Position numbers and translations under genes: made by a program. 64,000 nucleotides of DNA, taken from Cryptomeria japonica (lineage: Eukaryota; Streptophyta; Pinopsida; Cupressales; Cupressaceae). The notes under the pieces were generated by a model, which saw nothing but the letters and a program-made list of their open reading frames with translations, was not told the DNA's origin and ran no database searches. Position 1 is the first letter of the stretch, and each line of letters starts with the position of its first letter. Shown here in pieces: positions 45,910-59,016 of this stretch. The stretch spans positions 475,172,008 through 475,236,007 of the forward strand of contig NC_081405.1 in NCBI RefSeq assembly GCF_030272615.1. Direction: 5' to 3'.

Positions 45910-46953
45910 ATGGAAATTGGTCAGCAACTTTGACTTACTCTTGAGGATCTTGATAATGAGCATATGGAGAATAGTAAACTGAAAAATGAACTAGCAAAAG
46001 CCAGAGAACACATCATTTCATTGCAAGGAAAGATTTTAGTTGTTAAGGCAAAGAGAAAGGAACTCTGTGATCAATTGCAAAATCAAAACAGTGATGAGGA
46101 AGATGCTATGAAGGATCAATGTCAAAAACTCTCTTAGGAGAACACTATCTTGAAGAATGAGATGCAAGCCCTAACCATGAGGATGTGCAAGGAGATTGAT
46201 GATAGAAAGAAAAATGAAGAAAATCTAGCTCAAGCATTGAAGGACAAATCTGATGAATGCAACAGACTGACTCATGAGAATGACATGCTGAAACTTGAGT
46301 TGACCTAGTCCCGGAACAATGAACAAGAACTTGAAAGACAAATTATAATCATGAGAGATGACTTAGTCATTACAAATGAGTACAAGGATAAGTTCAAGGA
46401 TAGCTCTACTAAACTTGATGAACTACTGAAGAATCAGAGAGATTCTAATGACAAGAGAGGTCTTGGTTATGAAGAAGGAGAAAGCTCTGATACTGTACAA
46501 CAAGATTAATCATCCAGACAGTAGAATCATACCAACAGTTGGAACCAGAAATCATTGGTAAGGTAGCCTAATACTCACAAATTCAATGGTACATGCTTTA
46601 TTTGCAATAAATATGGTCATATGGCTAGTCAGTGTAGAAATAGGAACAATCAAAACAATACATCATTCATTGGTCTTGGAAATGTAAGATGTCATGCATG
46701 TAGAAAATTTGGACATATGGCTAACCAATGCAAATCAAAGAGAAATCAAGGAAATCAAGGGTTTAATAAAGCAATTCAGAAGAATAATATTGTCTTTTAT
46801 GCATGCAACAAGGTTGGACATATTGCTAAATATTGCAGAAGTAAGAACCCATCGACAACTAATGGAAATATAGATGAGAAGGGAAAGGCAAAAGTGGAAG
46901 ACATCAGAAAACAACATGAGAAAAGATGGGCAAGAAGATCGGATACACCATAG
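45910..46953 (+). pseudogene. N1 ORF1: gag-like coiled coil and three zinc knuckles
   Basis: One frame runs from ATG 45910 to TAG 46951 without a frameshift. It starts MESMEIG-like, then a long coiled coil (KLKNELAKAREHIISLQGK and following, to about 46440). Zinc knuckles follow: CFICNKYGHMASQC, CHACRKFGHMANQC and FYACNKVGHIAKYC; in the third the first Cys is replaced by Phe. Internal stops include TGA near 45931 and several TAG, mostly where Gln or Arg fits. The usual N-terminal Copia gag domain, seen in C2 at 33723, is absent, so this is the C-terminal half of a SIRE-like gag placed directly behind the primer site. Confidence 0.78.
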
Positions 46954-47399
46954 GTAGAACACCTGGTAAAGTCATCAGGTCCTACATCGGCAATAGACAC
47001 AATCGATAACTAAGGCACTCTGCCTTAGTGGTAGGCAAATCATTGAAGATCATGAGAATACCTTAGATTGGATATGTAGTCAGAGAATTCTGATTGCAGA
47101 TAGGTACTCAGGAAATTTCAGGAGTTTACTGGAACCTACTCACAAACTATGTGACTTGGTAATACTTCCCGACAACATTTATGATAGTGAAAAATTAGGG
47201 TTAACGATGATTAAAGGGAAAAGTAAAGTTATTTTCTTCACACAACGAATGAGCATTAAGACAAGCAATTTCTAGAGCAATTCAAAGTCCAAGGCAATTT
47301 ATGCAAGCACTTTCTTTCAAAAGAAATTTCATCTCTCAGAAGTGTTTTGAGGTATTTTTTGTTTGCAAAAACCCTAATTTTGGTATCTAGTTATCGTGG
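46954..47399 (+). other. N1 spacer between ORF1 and ORF2
   Basis: No feature could be identified. Contains scattered stops in all sense frames. Confidence 0.45.
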
Positions 47400-49618
47400 A
47401 TTCATCATCTAGTGTTGACACTCCTTTGGTGGTAAATCAAGAACTGCCCCCATCCTATTTTCAAGAAGCATCCTTTCAAGTCACTTCTGGATGAACCTTT
47501 GGGAGCATTTTTGAGCGTTTGCCATGGTATTCTTCACACAAAAGACATTAGGGCATACATTCACTGCAATATTGAGGAGCTCGAAGGATATGAGTTGTCT
47601 TGTGTTTTCACATAAAACCTAATCACCGACAACTAGCCGAAACTAGAATTTTCTCACTTGGAGAGGAAGGGTTTCACGTAGTTCATGGATTTTCCCACTT
47701 TTGATGAGGCAGAATGGGTCCGATAAATTTTGAGTCGCATTCATGGAGAGTTTATCTGGTTGTACTCGCCATACAAGATTATAGAGGAAGTGATCAAGAA
47801 TGTCACCTATTTACACAAGGTTGGAGGCATACTCAACCCTGGATGCAAGCTTCCTAACACTGAACTCAAGAAACTCACCGACAATACTTTTGATGGATGA
47901 TCTATGAGGGTTGATGATGTGAGGGATGTTGAAGTCAAGTTTGCCACAACGATGATTGGTTATAATGTCTACCAGTCTAATCGATTGAACTCTGTCTCTG
48001 ACAATAATATTTTGTTTGCTCATCAAATGGTTAAGGAGGATGCACACTACAATCTTTATAGTGTAATACTGAAAGAACTCATGACAAACCTCCAGAAAAT
48101 CAAGCATGACAAGAAAAATACTTTCCGGTGTGGCTCTTTTGTTATCTATCTGGTATTTTACTTTTTGGGCACTGTTCCCAATTTTGGAAAGATTCAATCG
48201 GCTTTTGACCTCCCGGTAGCAACTCAGATAGGTCAAATTTTGGAAATGTAAGGAGATAAGCTAAGTAAGGCTAATTTATGGGCATTTTTCAAGACTTTCT
48301 AAGAAGAAATGAAAAATAGATCTAGAATTCCTAAATAAATAGTAGAAAAGTATAAGGATACTATATGTTATATGGTTAATAAAGATGAATGCATGATGGA
48401 AGTTGTCCAACCCAGAATTATATGGATCATGCCTATGGGTTATGAGGTGGATGAGGCCACACTAGATGCCTATGCACAACACTTACTGCATACACTAGTA
48501 GATGAAAAAGAAGAAAAATTTGGCACAACCTAAGAAAAAGGGCTTAAGGTTCACCAATAGTAGGTTGCAACATAATCTCTTATAGGTGAAAGTCATGACA
48601 GGGAATAAGTTGAACAAAAAGTTAAAATTCCTGAAGTTCGCAAGAAAGAAGAGATGAAGCAGAAGAGGAAAGAGGAAAGGGAAGCCCGAAAGGCACCTCA
48701 GGCCACTCCCAATGTGGTTTAGGTACAAACATAAACTTCCAAGAAACCAAAAGCATCATCCACTAAGCCTACTAGTCCTAAACCAGCTGAGCCTACAAAG
48801 AAAAAGCAGAAGGCTACCCGACAATACAAGACTTTTTCTTTGAAAGAAACAAATTGAAGTGAGGGTATCAAGGAAATTCCAAAGAAGAAAGGAGTAGTGA
48901 GGGATAAAAAGGAGGAGAAAAAGGAATAACCTATTAAGGAGACACCCTGGAAACCCAAAATAACAATTGTACATAAGTGCAAACCCAAGTTAGATGAGCA
49001 ACTCAAACTAGAAGCCAAGAGGAGAACCGATAAGAAGCAATTGGATGCTTAGGATCTAATTGATGAAATTATTAATGATGGGAACTTAAATAACATTTCT
49101 TTATTCTTTGATGGATTTGAGGAGAAGGACAAAAAGAAAATTTAGGAAGCAATTCTTTTATATCTTGATTCTTTTAGTAGGGCATTGATTGAACTTGAGA
49201 AATTTTTTCCTAAAGAGTCGTATGATAAGTTAGAGGCTAGAAAATTACATGCTCAGACTCTGGAACAATAGATAAAAGAGACATAATTGGTTAATCTCTG
49301 TCCCACAATAAACCCTCTAGAGATGGCTCATCTGATTAATAAAACTGGCTCATCTGAATTCAATCCTAAGCACAGAATAAATAACCTAATGTTCATGGAA
49401 AGGTTTGAGGAGATTCAGAAGGAAAATGTAGATATTTGGGTAAGAATTCTTTTGAGTTTGGGTTATGAACTTAGTCCCAATTTTGTATAGTCTCATAATA
49501 TTCAATTGCCAAAAGCTCAGCAACTAGTAGAACAACCAAGTGTAAATATTGAGCAATCAACTAGCACTCCATCAGCTACCACTATACCGATTAGTGAGTC
49601 AAATTTTACAATAGAGGA
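47400..49618 (+). pseudogene. N1 ORF2, N-terminal and middle part, unrecognised
   Basis: A decayed frame with recognisable globular sequence. FDEAEWVR, LYSPYKIIEEVIKNVTYLHK, LKKLTDNTFDG and RVDDVRDVEVKFATTMIGYNV lead to a long open part at 47904-48251 (LVFYFLGTVPNFGKIQSAFD, PVATQIGQIL). A Lys-rich linker (SPKPAEPTKKKQKATR, about 48770-48830) and helical sequence (LFFDGFEEKDKK, FFPKESYDKLEARK) follow. Many TAG and TAA and at least one frameshift near 48500 interrupt it. The first part vaguely recalls plant transposon-borne proteins of unknown function, but I cannot name a family. It is cut at 49618-49622 by S1. Confidence 0.6.
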
Positions 49619-49623
49619 TTTAC

Positions 49624-50006
49624 TGTAAGAGGTGAGAAACACAACACCACAGGAGCCCAAATGATCTCTGCAAGTTGAATAACCTGTTAAAAGGAGAAGC
49701 AAGGAAGCAAATAACAAATAAAACAAATACATAAAAAATATGCTAAAAAATATGATAGCTCAATATTCACAAAATATGTAATGTGATAATCCTTCAATAA
49801 ATCAATCAATGATACAAAGAAAATAATTAACCTCTAATAGGTCAAGAAACCCTAAAAAGGAAAACCTAGGCTTGCACATAATAATTAATAAAATAATTAA
49901 TTATTATGCACCTAAAGTTAGCTTAAGTGTAAAAGAGAGAAAGGGAACTTAAGTAATTAAACAAATGTTGTTTAATTAATCAAGTAAAGACTCGAATACT
50001 CTAACA
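49624..50006 (-). repeat. S1 3' LTR (left copy)
   Basis: Starts TGTAAGAGGTGAG and ends ACTCTAACA. High identity to the right copy. Confidence 0.92.
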
Positions 50007-51673
50007 CCCCCCTTAAGCTAGACTTAGGGAGAAGCTAAAACCTAGAACAGCTACTGAAAGCAAGAAAGATGGGTCCCGACAACAAGGCCTGATCAGGTAC
50101 CCAAATACAACCAAATCTCTATGAACTAGAAAAATAGAGAAAACCACGTGGGAAAAAAACTCTACTCCAAACAGAGATGGAAAAAGCAAGAAGAAGGACT
50201 GAAAAAACCTCCAAACAAGAATGTTCCAAAAATATAGGAACAACAGAAGATCAGAAGAATCACTGAAGCATGAAGAACATGCAACCACTGTCGAAGAATA
50301 ACCACTGATCTAAAGAACCTCCACTAAAATAGAAAATGACCAAGTAGAGAAGACTGTAATCTGTATGAGTGGCCTCAAATGACACTAATTGAATCAGAAG
50401 GCAAACAAGGCAAACAATTGAACTCAAAGATACATATGGCATGAGAAACCAAAGCCTGAAGAGCTGATCAATTGAACCACAAAAGCATTAGAACCAATAA
50501 TGCTGAAGAGGGAGAGGGATAGGAACACTGAAAAGAATGGCCAACAAGAATTGCACGACGAAGAATGAGGAACATCGAAGGCACAGAGACAATACATAGT
50601 GTCATGGAAGGAACACTCACTTGATACACATGATGAGGTGAATGTTGTGGAAGGAACACTCACTTGACAAAGGTGGATGGAAAACAAAAGGAAAACATCA
50701 ATCCCCCCATGGCACTTTATAAGTAGTGCATGTACAATAAGGCACAAGATGTGCAAGTTCCCAAGTAAATAATGCATGGTGGAACTTTATCTCAATGTGT
50801 TTGCATAAAAGAAGCTACAATTTTTAAGAAGACTGGAAATAGAAAAGAGAACAAAAAATAGAGACATCCTACTCAGAGAAGAGATCCCAGGACCTGAAAC
50901 AACCAAGATATCCATAGAGTGCTGAAAAAACAAAAAATTGAAGAAAACATTCCTAGAGAAGAATCTGGAAAGAAAACTCATATGGCTAGAAAGTACATAG
51001 GACAAGCTTTCCAATGATAGAAAGTTTTCAAAAAATGAAGTTTGGATGCTCATTCTATGGCTCCTAGAGTGCAAAAAGGAGCCTATGGCTTTGATAGAAA
51101 AACACACTATCAAAAAAGAAAAATCAAAACTTCAAACCTTTAGATCTAGATAGAGCTCGGAAAGATCTTTCCAACGATATAAGATTGTCGAAAAATGCCT
51201 CTGTATGACCAAGTTACGACCAAAATAAAAAAAACTCTTTTTAGGGCATAAAAAGGGTGTAAAAAAAAAAAATTGATGAAAATTTTCTGATGCATTGCAG
51301 GTACAACCATACGGATTTCTGTGCCTCGAAAAATGTGCCAAGAAAAAAATCATACCCCAGATACCCTTATCACTGAAAATAGGCAAATTATATTTCAAAA
51401 TTCATGGAATGAGCCTTCTGAATCCAACTGTGAGGTTCTTTTGGCACCAAAATGTACCAAAAAATCAGCTACCCCCAAAAATAGAAAAAAACAACTGCAC
51501 AAACCCTCGAATATACAAATTTGAAGAACAAGTCCCAAAATCTCCCAAGGCTCAGGAGTAAAAAATGGTCAAGTTTTATATGACCATAAGGGTTTTTGGG
51601 CCTTCTGAGCACAATGGTGAGGTTTGTTTAGGCCCAAAGTGCTAAAAAAAAACTTTCTAAAAAACCCCAAATC
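50007..51673 (-). other. S1 internal region
   Basis: Non-coding on the element strand: frames longer than ~100 codons have low-complexity Ser/Phe/Leu-rich composition and no motif. Begins with the polypurine tract at 50007-50016. Confidence 0.6.
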
Positions 51674-51688
51674 TGGAGCTCTGATACC
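51674..51688 (-). other. S1 primer-binding site (initiator tRNA-Met type)
   Basis: GGAGCTCTGATACCA, which on the minus strand reads TGGTATCAGAGCTCC, directly beside the right LTR. Confidence 0.9.
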
Positions 51689-52072
51689 ATGTAAGAGTTG
51701 AGAAATACAACACCATAGGAGCCCAAATGATCTTTGCAAGCTGAATAACCTGTTACAAGGAGAAGCAAGGAAGCAAATAACAGATAAAACAAATACACAA
51801 AAAATATGCTTAAAAAGATGAGAGCTCAATATTCACAAAATATGTAATGTGATAATCCTTTAATCAATCAATCAATGATACAAAGAAAATAATTAACCTC
51901 TAATAGGTCAAGAAACCCTAAGAAGGAAAACCTAGGCTTGCACATAATAATTAATAAAATAATTAATTATTATGCACCTAAAATTAGCTTAAGTATAAAA
52001 GAGAGAAAGGGAACTTAAGTAATTAAACAAATGTTTTTCAATTAATCAAGTAAAGATTTGAATACTCTAACA
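51689..52072 (-). repeat. S1 5' LTR (right copy)
   Basis: Starts TGTAAGAGTTGAG and ends ACTCTAACA, collinear with 49624-50006. Confidence 0.92.
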
Positions 52073-52078
52073 CATTTA

Positions 52079-53070
52079 ATGGCAGATAATGTATTGAATG
52101 TAGAAGACATAGAGATACATGTAGATAAGGACATAGATAATAAGGGTACATAGGATATTTAGGATCTAGATAGGGCACCAAGTGGTGAAGCCACTGGTGC
52201 ACAAGAGATAAAGGATTCTAAGGTTACCTCTTTGACAGACAAGGGTAAGAAAACTATGGCTGATATCTCTTTTGGCTTGGCAATTGACACTTTAGCTATA
52301 GCCAAAGGGAACTTGTCACAAATTTCTATCAGTTTTGACAAACCCTATCACAAGATGTCACTAAGAAAATTTTGGCAGCAACAACACTTCAAGCACAGGC
52401 AACCTAGGAGTTGGCTTAGGAAGAGTCAAAAGACAGGGAATCAATCAAGCACAGTTTTGAAGTTTTGAACCAGTTGGTACAATAATTCTAAGCAAAAGAG
52501 AGCGCAAGCTCATCTGGTAAACTAGAGGATATTATTAATTTTATTCCTAAGCAATATGATTCTTTATTAAAAATTTCGTTGGTAGAGGCCAAAGACAAAT
52601 TTGTTGAGGCTTGGAAGCAGACACTTTTGCAAATGCTTAAGTTTGACAAGGGTAAACTCCAAACTTGAATGCAATACATTGATGCAACATTGGTGGAGGG
52701 AGGTAGTGTGCAAAAGACTTGTCTAGATTTTGATAAGCTCACTGTCAGATTGTAGGAATAATTTAATTCAGATTTCTAATTATTACAATCTGACAATCAA
52801 TTTTACAAGTTCTTTGGATGATCCAATTTTGGTAGTTATGGATCAAATTTTCAACTTGGAGAAGGATAGGGACAACATAATAATGAGAGAAAATGAGCTC
52901 CGAAATCTCATTGGTCCTCGGTTGGATAATTTATTGTTTCATAAGATTGGATGCATTGCTAACATGAAGAAGGAGGATCCCACTACATCAAATAAAATTG
53001 AATTATATGCTAGTCTCTTGAATGGATTCATCTCCATTCTTGACTCCCTTAAGAAAGGTTGGGATACCTA
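52079..53070 (+). pseudogene. N1 ORF2, C-terminal part
   Basis: Continues after S1 with MADNVLNVEDIEIHVDKDID, then TDKGKKTMADISFGLAID and QISISFDKPYHKM. A better preserved helical domain lies at 52730-53070 (SLDDPILVVMDQIFNLEKDR, YASLLNGFISILDSLKKGWD). The sequence after GWDTY is cut by C3 and finishes at TAG 60462. The last domain is also found in N2 on the minus strand at 63766-64000 (LLNGLALVSDTFKSGWDTY), so it belongs to the family and is not random. Confidence 0.65.
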
Positions 53071-54513
53071 TGATGGTATGATGAAAGAATAATAATCCGG
53101 CCAACTATTGAGAGGGGGGGGGGGTGAATTAGTAGATAGAAAACTAATATAAACTTTCACCAATCTCAAAATCAACCTCTCAAAGCAAACTCAGAACTGA
53201 CTGGTTTCAACACTGAATTTCAAATGCAATATTACTGACAAGTTAAACTGGTTGACTGTTATAACAGATTAATAGTAAAACATCTCTAAAACTCACAAAA
53301 CCTTTTAAACCAAAACATCCAAATACTTTACTGACATAAGTAAAAGCATATTTAAGTTTGCTACCAGTTAACATAACATATCAAAGTGGATTTAGCAGTT
53401 AAGCAATTTAACCATAGTAAACATAACCACAAAAATATTCACCACTTAACACAATATTTTTGACGTGGAAACCCAAATGGGAAAAACCACAGTGGGGATG
53501 AATACCCACAAGTATTCTGAACTCTTTTGAAGTTCACCCTATTAGGAGCCTAGCCTGTTAAAGCTTTACAATAAATCCTGTTAAGAACATATCCTGTCAG
53601 GGACCACCCAGTTAAGGGATTGATTATAATGCCCTATTAGAAGCAATACCCTATAAGGAGTAACCTTGATAGAGGATTTGAAATCCAAGCTAATGGACCA
53701 CCTTGTTAGAGGATTTGAATAACACTAAGCTTTCTAGAGCTTACCCAGTTAGGGGATTTGACTACTGTAATTGTTAGAAAATAACAAGGGTTTGTTGATC
53801 TAGTTGAGTAGCACTACACATGCTTATTCAGATCATTTTCATGCTCCTACCTGCCTTTACACAAACTACAGATACATCATCTAGTTCGGCAACCACACTC
53901 TGTTACTCTCAACTACAAATTGCCAACTCTTCAACAAAACAACTCATCGACCTTATAAACAAAACAATAGGTCAGTAACACATCACAAATGTAATTCTCT
54001 CATAGAGATTACAAACAAATTGGTTCAAGTATGATCATTGGATTACATAATAATCACTACACATCATTCAAGATATCCTCGACTGCCCCTTGATCACCGC
54101 TTCATCAAACACTGTAACTCATCATGCGGTTTACATTACATGCAATGAACTTTACCATTCCCAAGACAAAAACTATTATCTCTACGTGCCAAAAACCATT
54201 TAAAACTCTTCTCATACAACATGCATACGTGGCATAATCATTACCACTCATCATTAGATCATTGACCAATACAATCAATTCACCAAACTTCACCGGTTAG
54301 GGTTTACCATACCAACAAGTAGGGTTTACCAGTTCATCTTTTCATTTTATAGTAATACCGGTTTCCTCCACAAACTCACCTATCGGTTGGAGTTCCCTTC
54401 ACTAGCTCTTCCTACTAGTTACAAAATAATATTATAACAACATTATTACTAGTTAATTGACATCAATGACAACAAAACATTTCATGAATGCAATCTTCAA
54501 GCAAATGCCAACA
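53071..54513 (-). repeat. C3 3' LTR (left copy, 1443 bp)
   Basis: Starts TGATGGTATGATG and ends AAATGCCAACA. Includes a run of ten G at about 53115. Confidence 0.93.
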
Positions 54514-54526
54514 ATCTTCCCCTTTG
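54514..54526 (-). other. C3 polypurine tract
   Basis: ATCTTCCCCTTTG, read on the minus strand as CAAAGGGGAAGAT, directly before the LTR start TGTTGGC. Confidence 0.85.
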
Positions 54527-54862
54527 GCATTGATGGCAATACAAGTATCAATACCTTTGATTGTTATGATTGTGAATAGGAATCCTAGTTTACATTTTAC
54601 CATCTACTCTCCTTCAATTGAGTTTCCATGTCTTCATTTGGTAACTGGCTATAAATCAATCATACAATTCTTCTCCCCCGTAATCACATAGTTCTTCTCC
54701 CCCTTTGAAAACAATGCAAAAGTGAAAGTAAAACATGCAATGTCATACTTCACTATTAAGAATCATCAACTTGCAAGTTGATGCTCCCCCTATGGAATAA
54801 CTCCACTCTACACCAATCATGCTGTGAAATTCTCCAAGTAGCTCCGGGACATGTACTCTACA
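54527..54862 (-). other. C3 3' untranslated region
   Basis: Non-coding, alignable in part to C1 29846-30020. Contains two further CCCCCTTTGAAAAC-like purine-rich patches on the minus strand. Confidence 0.6.
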
Positions 54863-57800
54863 TCATTCACAATTGACCTCATGTAGGGGTACAACCCCTA
54901 GCTGACTTCTAAGATACTCAAAAGTACTCTTAGGCAGAGGTTTAGTAAAGATATCTGCAAGCTGCTCCTTGGTAGAAACATGGTCCAATATCACATCTTT
55001 ACTCTGCACTTTTTCTTTCAAGAAATGATACTTCAATTCAATATTCTTGGTTCATGCATGCAAAACAGGGTTCTTCGAAATATTTATGGCACTAGTATTG
55101 TCATATAAGATCTTTTATTGGTTCTGAAATCTTCAACTTGAATCCTTCTAGAATGTGTCTCATCTAGATAGCTTGGGTACAATTCATATAAGCTGCAACA
55201 TACTCAGCTTCACTAGTAGATTGTGATATACAACTCTTCTTCTTGCTACTCCATGAAACAAGTCTTCCACCAAGAAAGAATGCTTCATTGATTGTGCTTT
55301 TCCTATCATCAACATTACCTACCTAGTCTGCATCTGTATACACCTTCAAATCAATGTTACCTGCATATGGATACCATAAACCATAGTCAATAGTACCTTT
55401 TAAATATCTAAATATCCTCTTGGTTGCTATTAGGTGTGTTTCCTTTGGATTCTTCTAAAATCTAGCAACTAGACCAATTGCATGAGCTGTATTTAGTTTG
55501 CTATGAATAACATAGTGCAATTTCCCTATCATTGACCTATATTCCTTTCCATCAATAGATGTGGCTTCATCCTCAGAAAATTTACAACCTGTAACCATTG
55601 GTGTCCCAACTAGTTTACAATCACTCATACCAAGTGTCTTTAATACCTCTTTCACATACTTAGACTATGTGATAAAAATACCACTCTTCATTTGCTAAAT
55701 TTGCAAACCTATGAAGAGTTTTATCTCTCCCACTAGAGACATTTCAAACTCATTTTTCATCTCATTTACAAAGTCATTTCTCATGTCATCATTGTCTCCA
55801 AATATGATGTCATCGACAAACACTTCACTAACCAGTATCTTATCTCCTTCAGATTTGAGATATATATTGCTATGTTCACTAGTTCTCTGAAAACCTATCT
55901 TCATCAAGTACGAATGTAGCCTTTCATACCATGCTCTCGGTGCTTGCTTTAACCCATATACTACCTTGCACAATTTTCATACCATGTCTTTTTCATCAGT
56001 CAAAGCATGACCATCTGGCTGCTTATGTATACTTCTTCTTCCAATATCCCATTCAAAAATACTAACTTCACATCCATCTGATATACTTTGAATCCCTTAT
56101 ATGCTGCAAATGAAAATAAAGTCTTGACACCTTCCATTCTAGCAACTAGTGCAAAAGTATCACCATAATCTTCTCCTTCTTCCCATGCATAACCTTTGCA
56201 TACCAATCTAGCTTTGTTTTAGACTACTACTCCATCTTCATTCAGTTTATTCCTGAATACCTACTTAGTACCTACCACATTTTTATTCATTGGTCTGGGT
56301 ACTAGGGTCCATGTGTTGTTCTTCTCAATATGATCAAGCTCCTCCTCCATAGCTTTAATCTAGTGATAATCTCCAAATGCTTCCTTAGCAGTTCTAGGCT
56401 CAATAGTGGAGATCATGTAAGAAATCTCTCTAATTCTTCTTTTGGTTAACACTCCAACATCCTTATCTTCAATAATCTGGTGAAGATTGTGATTGAGTAT
56501 CACATACCTCAGAATAACATGATCACTATCTTCAGGTTCTTCTTCTTCATTATCATCATCTTCTTCTAAATCTAACTATTCTGGTTGAACTAGTACAACA
56601 ACATTCTCTTTACCAGTTTCAGGTTTCACTAGTTTGATTCCAAAATCAAAATGCAAGGATCTTCATCTTTTTTCTCCATACTAGTTTCCCCTGAGACTTT
56701 AGGATACTCATCCACTCGAACATCATCACTCCCAATGATTCTTTGTGTCTAGTTGTTGTAACATTTGTATGCCTTGCTCTTGGTGGAGTAACCAAGAAAT
56801 ATGCCTTCATCACTTTTAGCCTCAAACTTACTAACATAGTCACCTCTCTTAATAAAAAATTTACTGCCAAATATCTTAAAATAACTAACATCAAGTGATC
56901 TACCATACCAGTATTCATAAGGAGTTTTATCCTTACCTCTATTTACCAAATCCAGTTCATAGTGTAGATAGTTGTGCTGACACCTTCTCTCTAGAAATGT
57001 TTTGCTACACCTCCTTGTATCAACATCATTCTAGAAGCTTCAACAACTAACTAGTTGTTCCTCTCTGCAATACCAATCTGCTATGGTGTCCTTGATGTAG
57101 AAAGATGTCGTTTGATACCATTTTCTTCACAATATCTAGTGAATTCCATAGAAGTGAATTCACCACCTTGATCAGTCCTCAGACACTTTATCTTCTTACC
57201 ACTTTCCTTTTCAGCTAAGGCCCTAAATGCCTTAAATTTACAAAAATTTTCTGACTTATCCTTCAGGAATGTGACCCACATCATTCTTGAGAATTCATCA
57301 ATGAAGATCATAAAATATCTGTCACCTTGAATACTTTTAGTCCTTATGGTTCCACAAAGATCTATATGAACCAAATCTAATAGATGTTCTATTGAAAAAT
57401 ATTTTCTCTTAAAAGTTGAGGATGCCATCTTTCCCAACTGACATTCCTTACATAGAGAATTAATTGGTTTGTCCAACTGAGGCAAACCTCTCATTGCCTT
57501 GGACTTACTCACTTTAACAATGTTATCAAAATTTATATGACAAAATCTCCTATGCCAAAGCCAACTATCATCTATTTTAGCAATTATACAGTTGTTGACT
57601 TTAGGATTCAGGTGAAATAGGTTACCTTTAGTCTACTTGCTAGTTGCAATCAGTTCACCTTTGATCCCATAGATTTTGCAAATTTCATTCTTAAACTCCA
57701 ATGGATATCCTCTATCATTGAGTTGTGTAACACTCAAAAGATTGTGCTTTAATCCTTCAACCCAGTCAACATCATCTACATTGCTCTTTCCATTAAGAGA

Positions 57801-58943
57801 AATAGTTCCCTTACCTTTTACCATGTAGGGTGAGTCATTACCATATCTCACAACTCCTCCATCAAATTCCTTCAAGGTAAGAAATTTTCTTCTATCACTG
57901 GTCATGTGGTGTGAACAACCACTATCAATGGTCCAATCATCAAAATTATCCATGTGAGAAACTAATGCCTTCTTATCAGATGTCTCCTCTTTAATAGATA
58001 CAAAGACAATGTCTTCATTAGCATCACCCTCAGATTCCTCATTAGTGATACCACCATCAACTGCAATGTGACAATCTCTTTTTCCTTTTCCCTTGTACTT
58101 CTTGAACTTCTCATGCTTATGCTCATTGTCACCATTAGAATAGCTAGCTACAATATGTGCAATCTTGTTGCATGCAAAACATTTCAAAGGTAATTTACCT
58201 CTGTACTTACTGGTACCTCTGGGCAACTACTTGGCCAACAATGCTTCAAGCTCAACCAAATTGTCTTCATCATCAACTTCTGTGCTGGATCTAGATTCAT
58301 AAATATGACTGACATCTCTACTTTTCCTCATAGATGGGTTAAAAATTGAAGCTCTAAATGCAGATTCATATTTCTGAACACTACCATCATAACCATTTAA
58401 TTCAAAAGCAGTAAGCCTACCACTAATGGAGTCATGGGTTACCTTAGTTTTGTCAATTGATTTTAGCTCCTGAATGGCTGCAAATTGGATAGCATAGATC
58501 GATAGAAGGGTTCTCAACACCTCGCTAATCACTGTGGCATCTTCCACTTTACCACCAACACTCTTGATCTCACCAACTATCTCTTTTATCCTCTGACCAT
58601 ACTATTGTATATTCTCACCTTTGGCCATCCGCATGTCATCAAATTTTCCTCTTAGACTCTCTTCTTTGGCAATCTTCAAATGCTAATCATCGCTATAGAT
58701 CTCTTCAAGTTTCTTCCATACCTCACATGCAGTCTCCAAACCATGGACATCGACATACTCTGCATTAGATAAAGAACTGATAATTGCCTCCAGTGCTTGA
58801 TTGTTTTCTTCTTACTCTTTCTTCACATATTGAGTACCAACATGTTCCTAGTATTGACTTCCTAGACTCTTGATATAAATTTTCATTCTATCACTCCATA
58901 TCATGTAGTTATCTCTATTAAACTTTAGACCTTCTTTCTTCAT
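54863..58943 (-). pseudogene. C3 gag-pol polyprotein, broken
   Basis: Starts MKKEGLKFNRDNYMIW at 58943. Gag has the Copia UBN2-type core (AIISSLSNAEYVDV, VWKKLEEIY) and a degraded knuckle (CFACNKIAHIVAS). Protease (TIDSGCSHHMT) is near 57920, GAG-pre-integrase (WLWHRRFCHINF) near 57550, and the integrase core (VHIDLCG, MIFIDEFSRMMWV, LRTDQGGEFTS) about 57410-57120. RT includes FVDDIIFGD near 55810, and RNase H ends with PLHEVN near 54880. Several in-frame TAG fall in gag and pol, and frame changes occur near 56950 and 56200-55970. The product would be a full Copia polyprotein of about 1360 codons. Confidence 0.92.
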
Positions 58944-59000
58944 TATGTTCTACAAGAGCTTTACCTCAAGCTATTAGGCTTAGACCTTAGAGGACCTAAA

Positions 59001-59015
59001 TTGCTCTGATACCAA
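59001..59015 (-). other. C3 primer-binding site (initiator tRNA-Met type)
   Basis: TTGCTCTGATACCAA, minus strand TTGGTATCAGAGCAA, one base before the right LTR. Confidence 0.92.
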
Positions 59016-59016
59016 T

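Larger units (their letters stand above)
49624..52072 (-). mobile_element. S1: small LTR element without coding capacity, minus strand
   Basis: Direct repeats of 383 bp (49624-50006) and 384 bp (51689-52072) enclose 1682 bp. The initiator-Met primer site is inverted at the right LTR and a polypurine tract (CTTAAGGGGGG on the minus strand) abuts the left LTR. ATTTA occurs at 49618-49622 and 52074-52078 as target duplication, with one unexplained C next to each copy. No gag or pol motif is visible, so it is a TRIM/LARD-like dependent element inserted in N1 ORF2. Confidence 0.87.

Noticed and set aside
48495-51829. Minus-strand Phe/Ser/Leu-rich ORFs in N1 and S1
   Set aside because: Antisense shadows of Lys/Glu-rich sequence or non-coding AT-rich DNA; no motifs.
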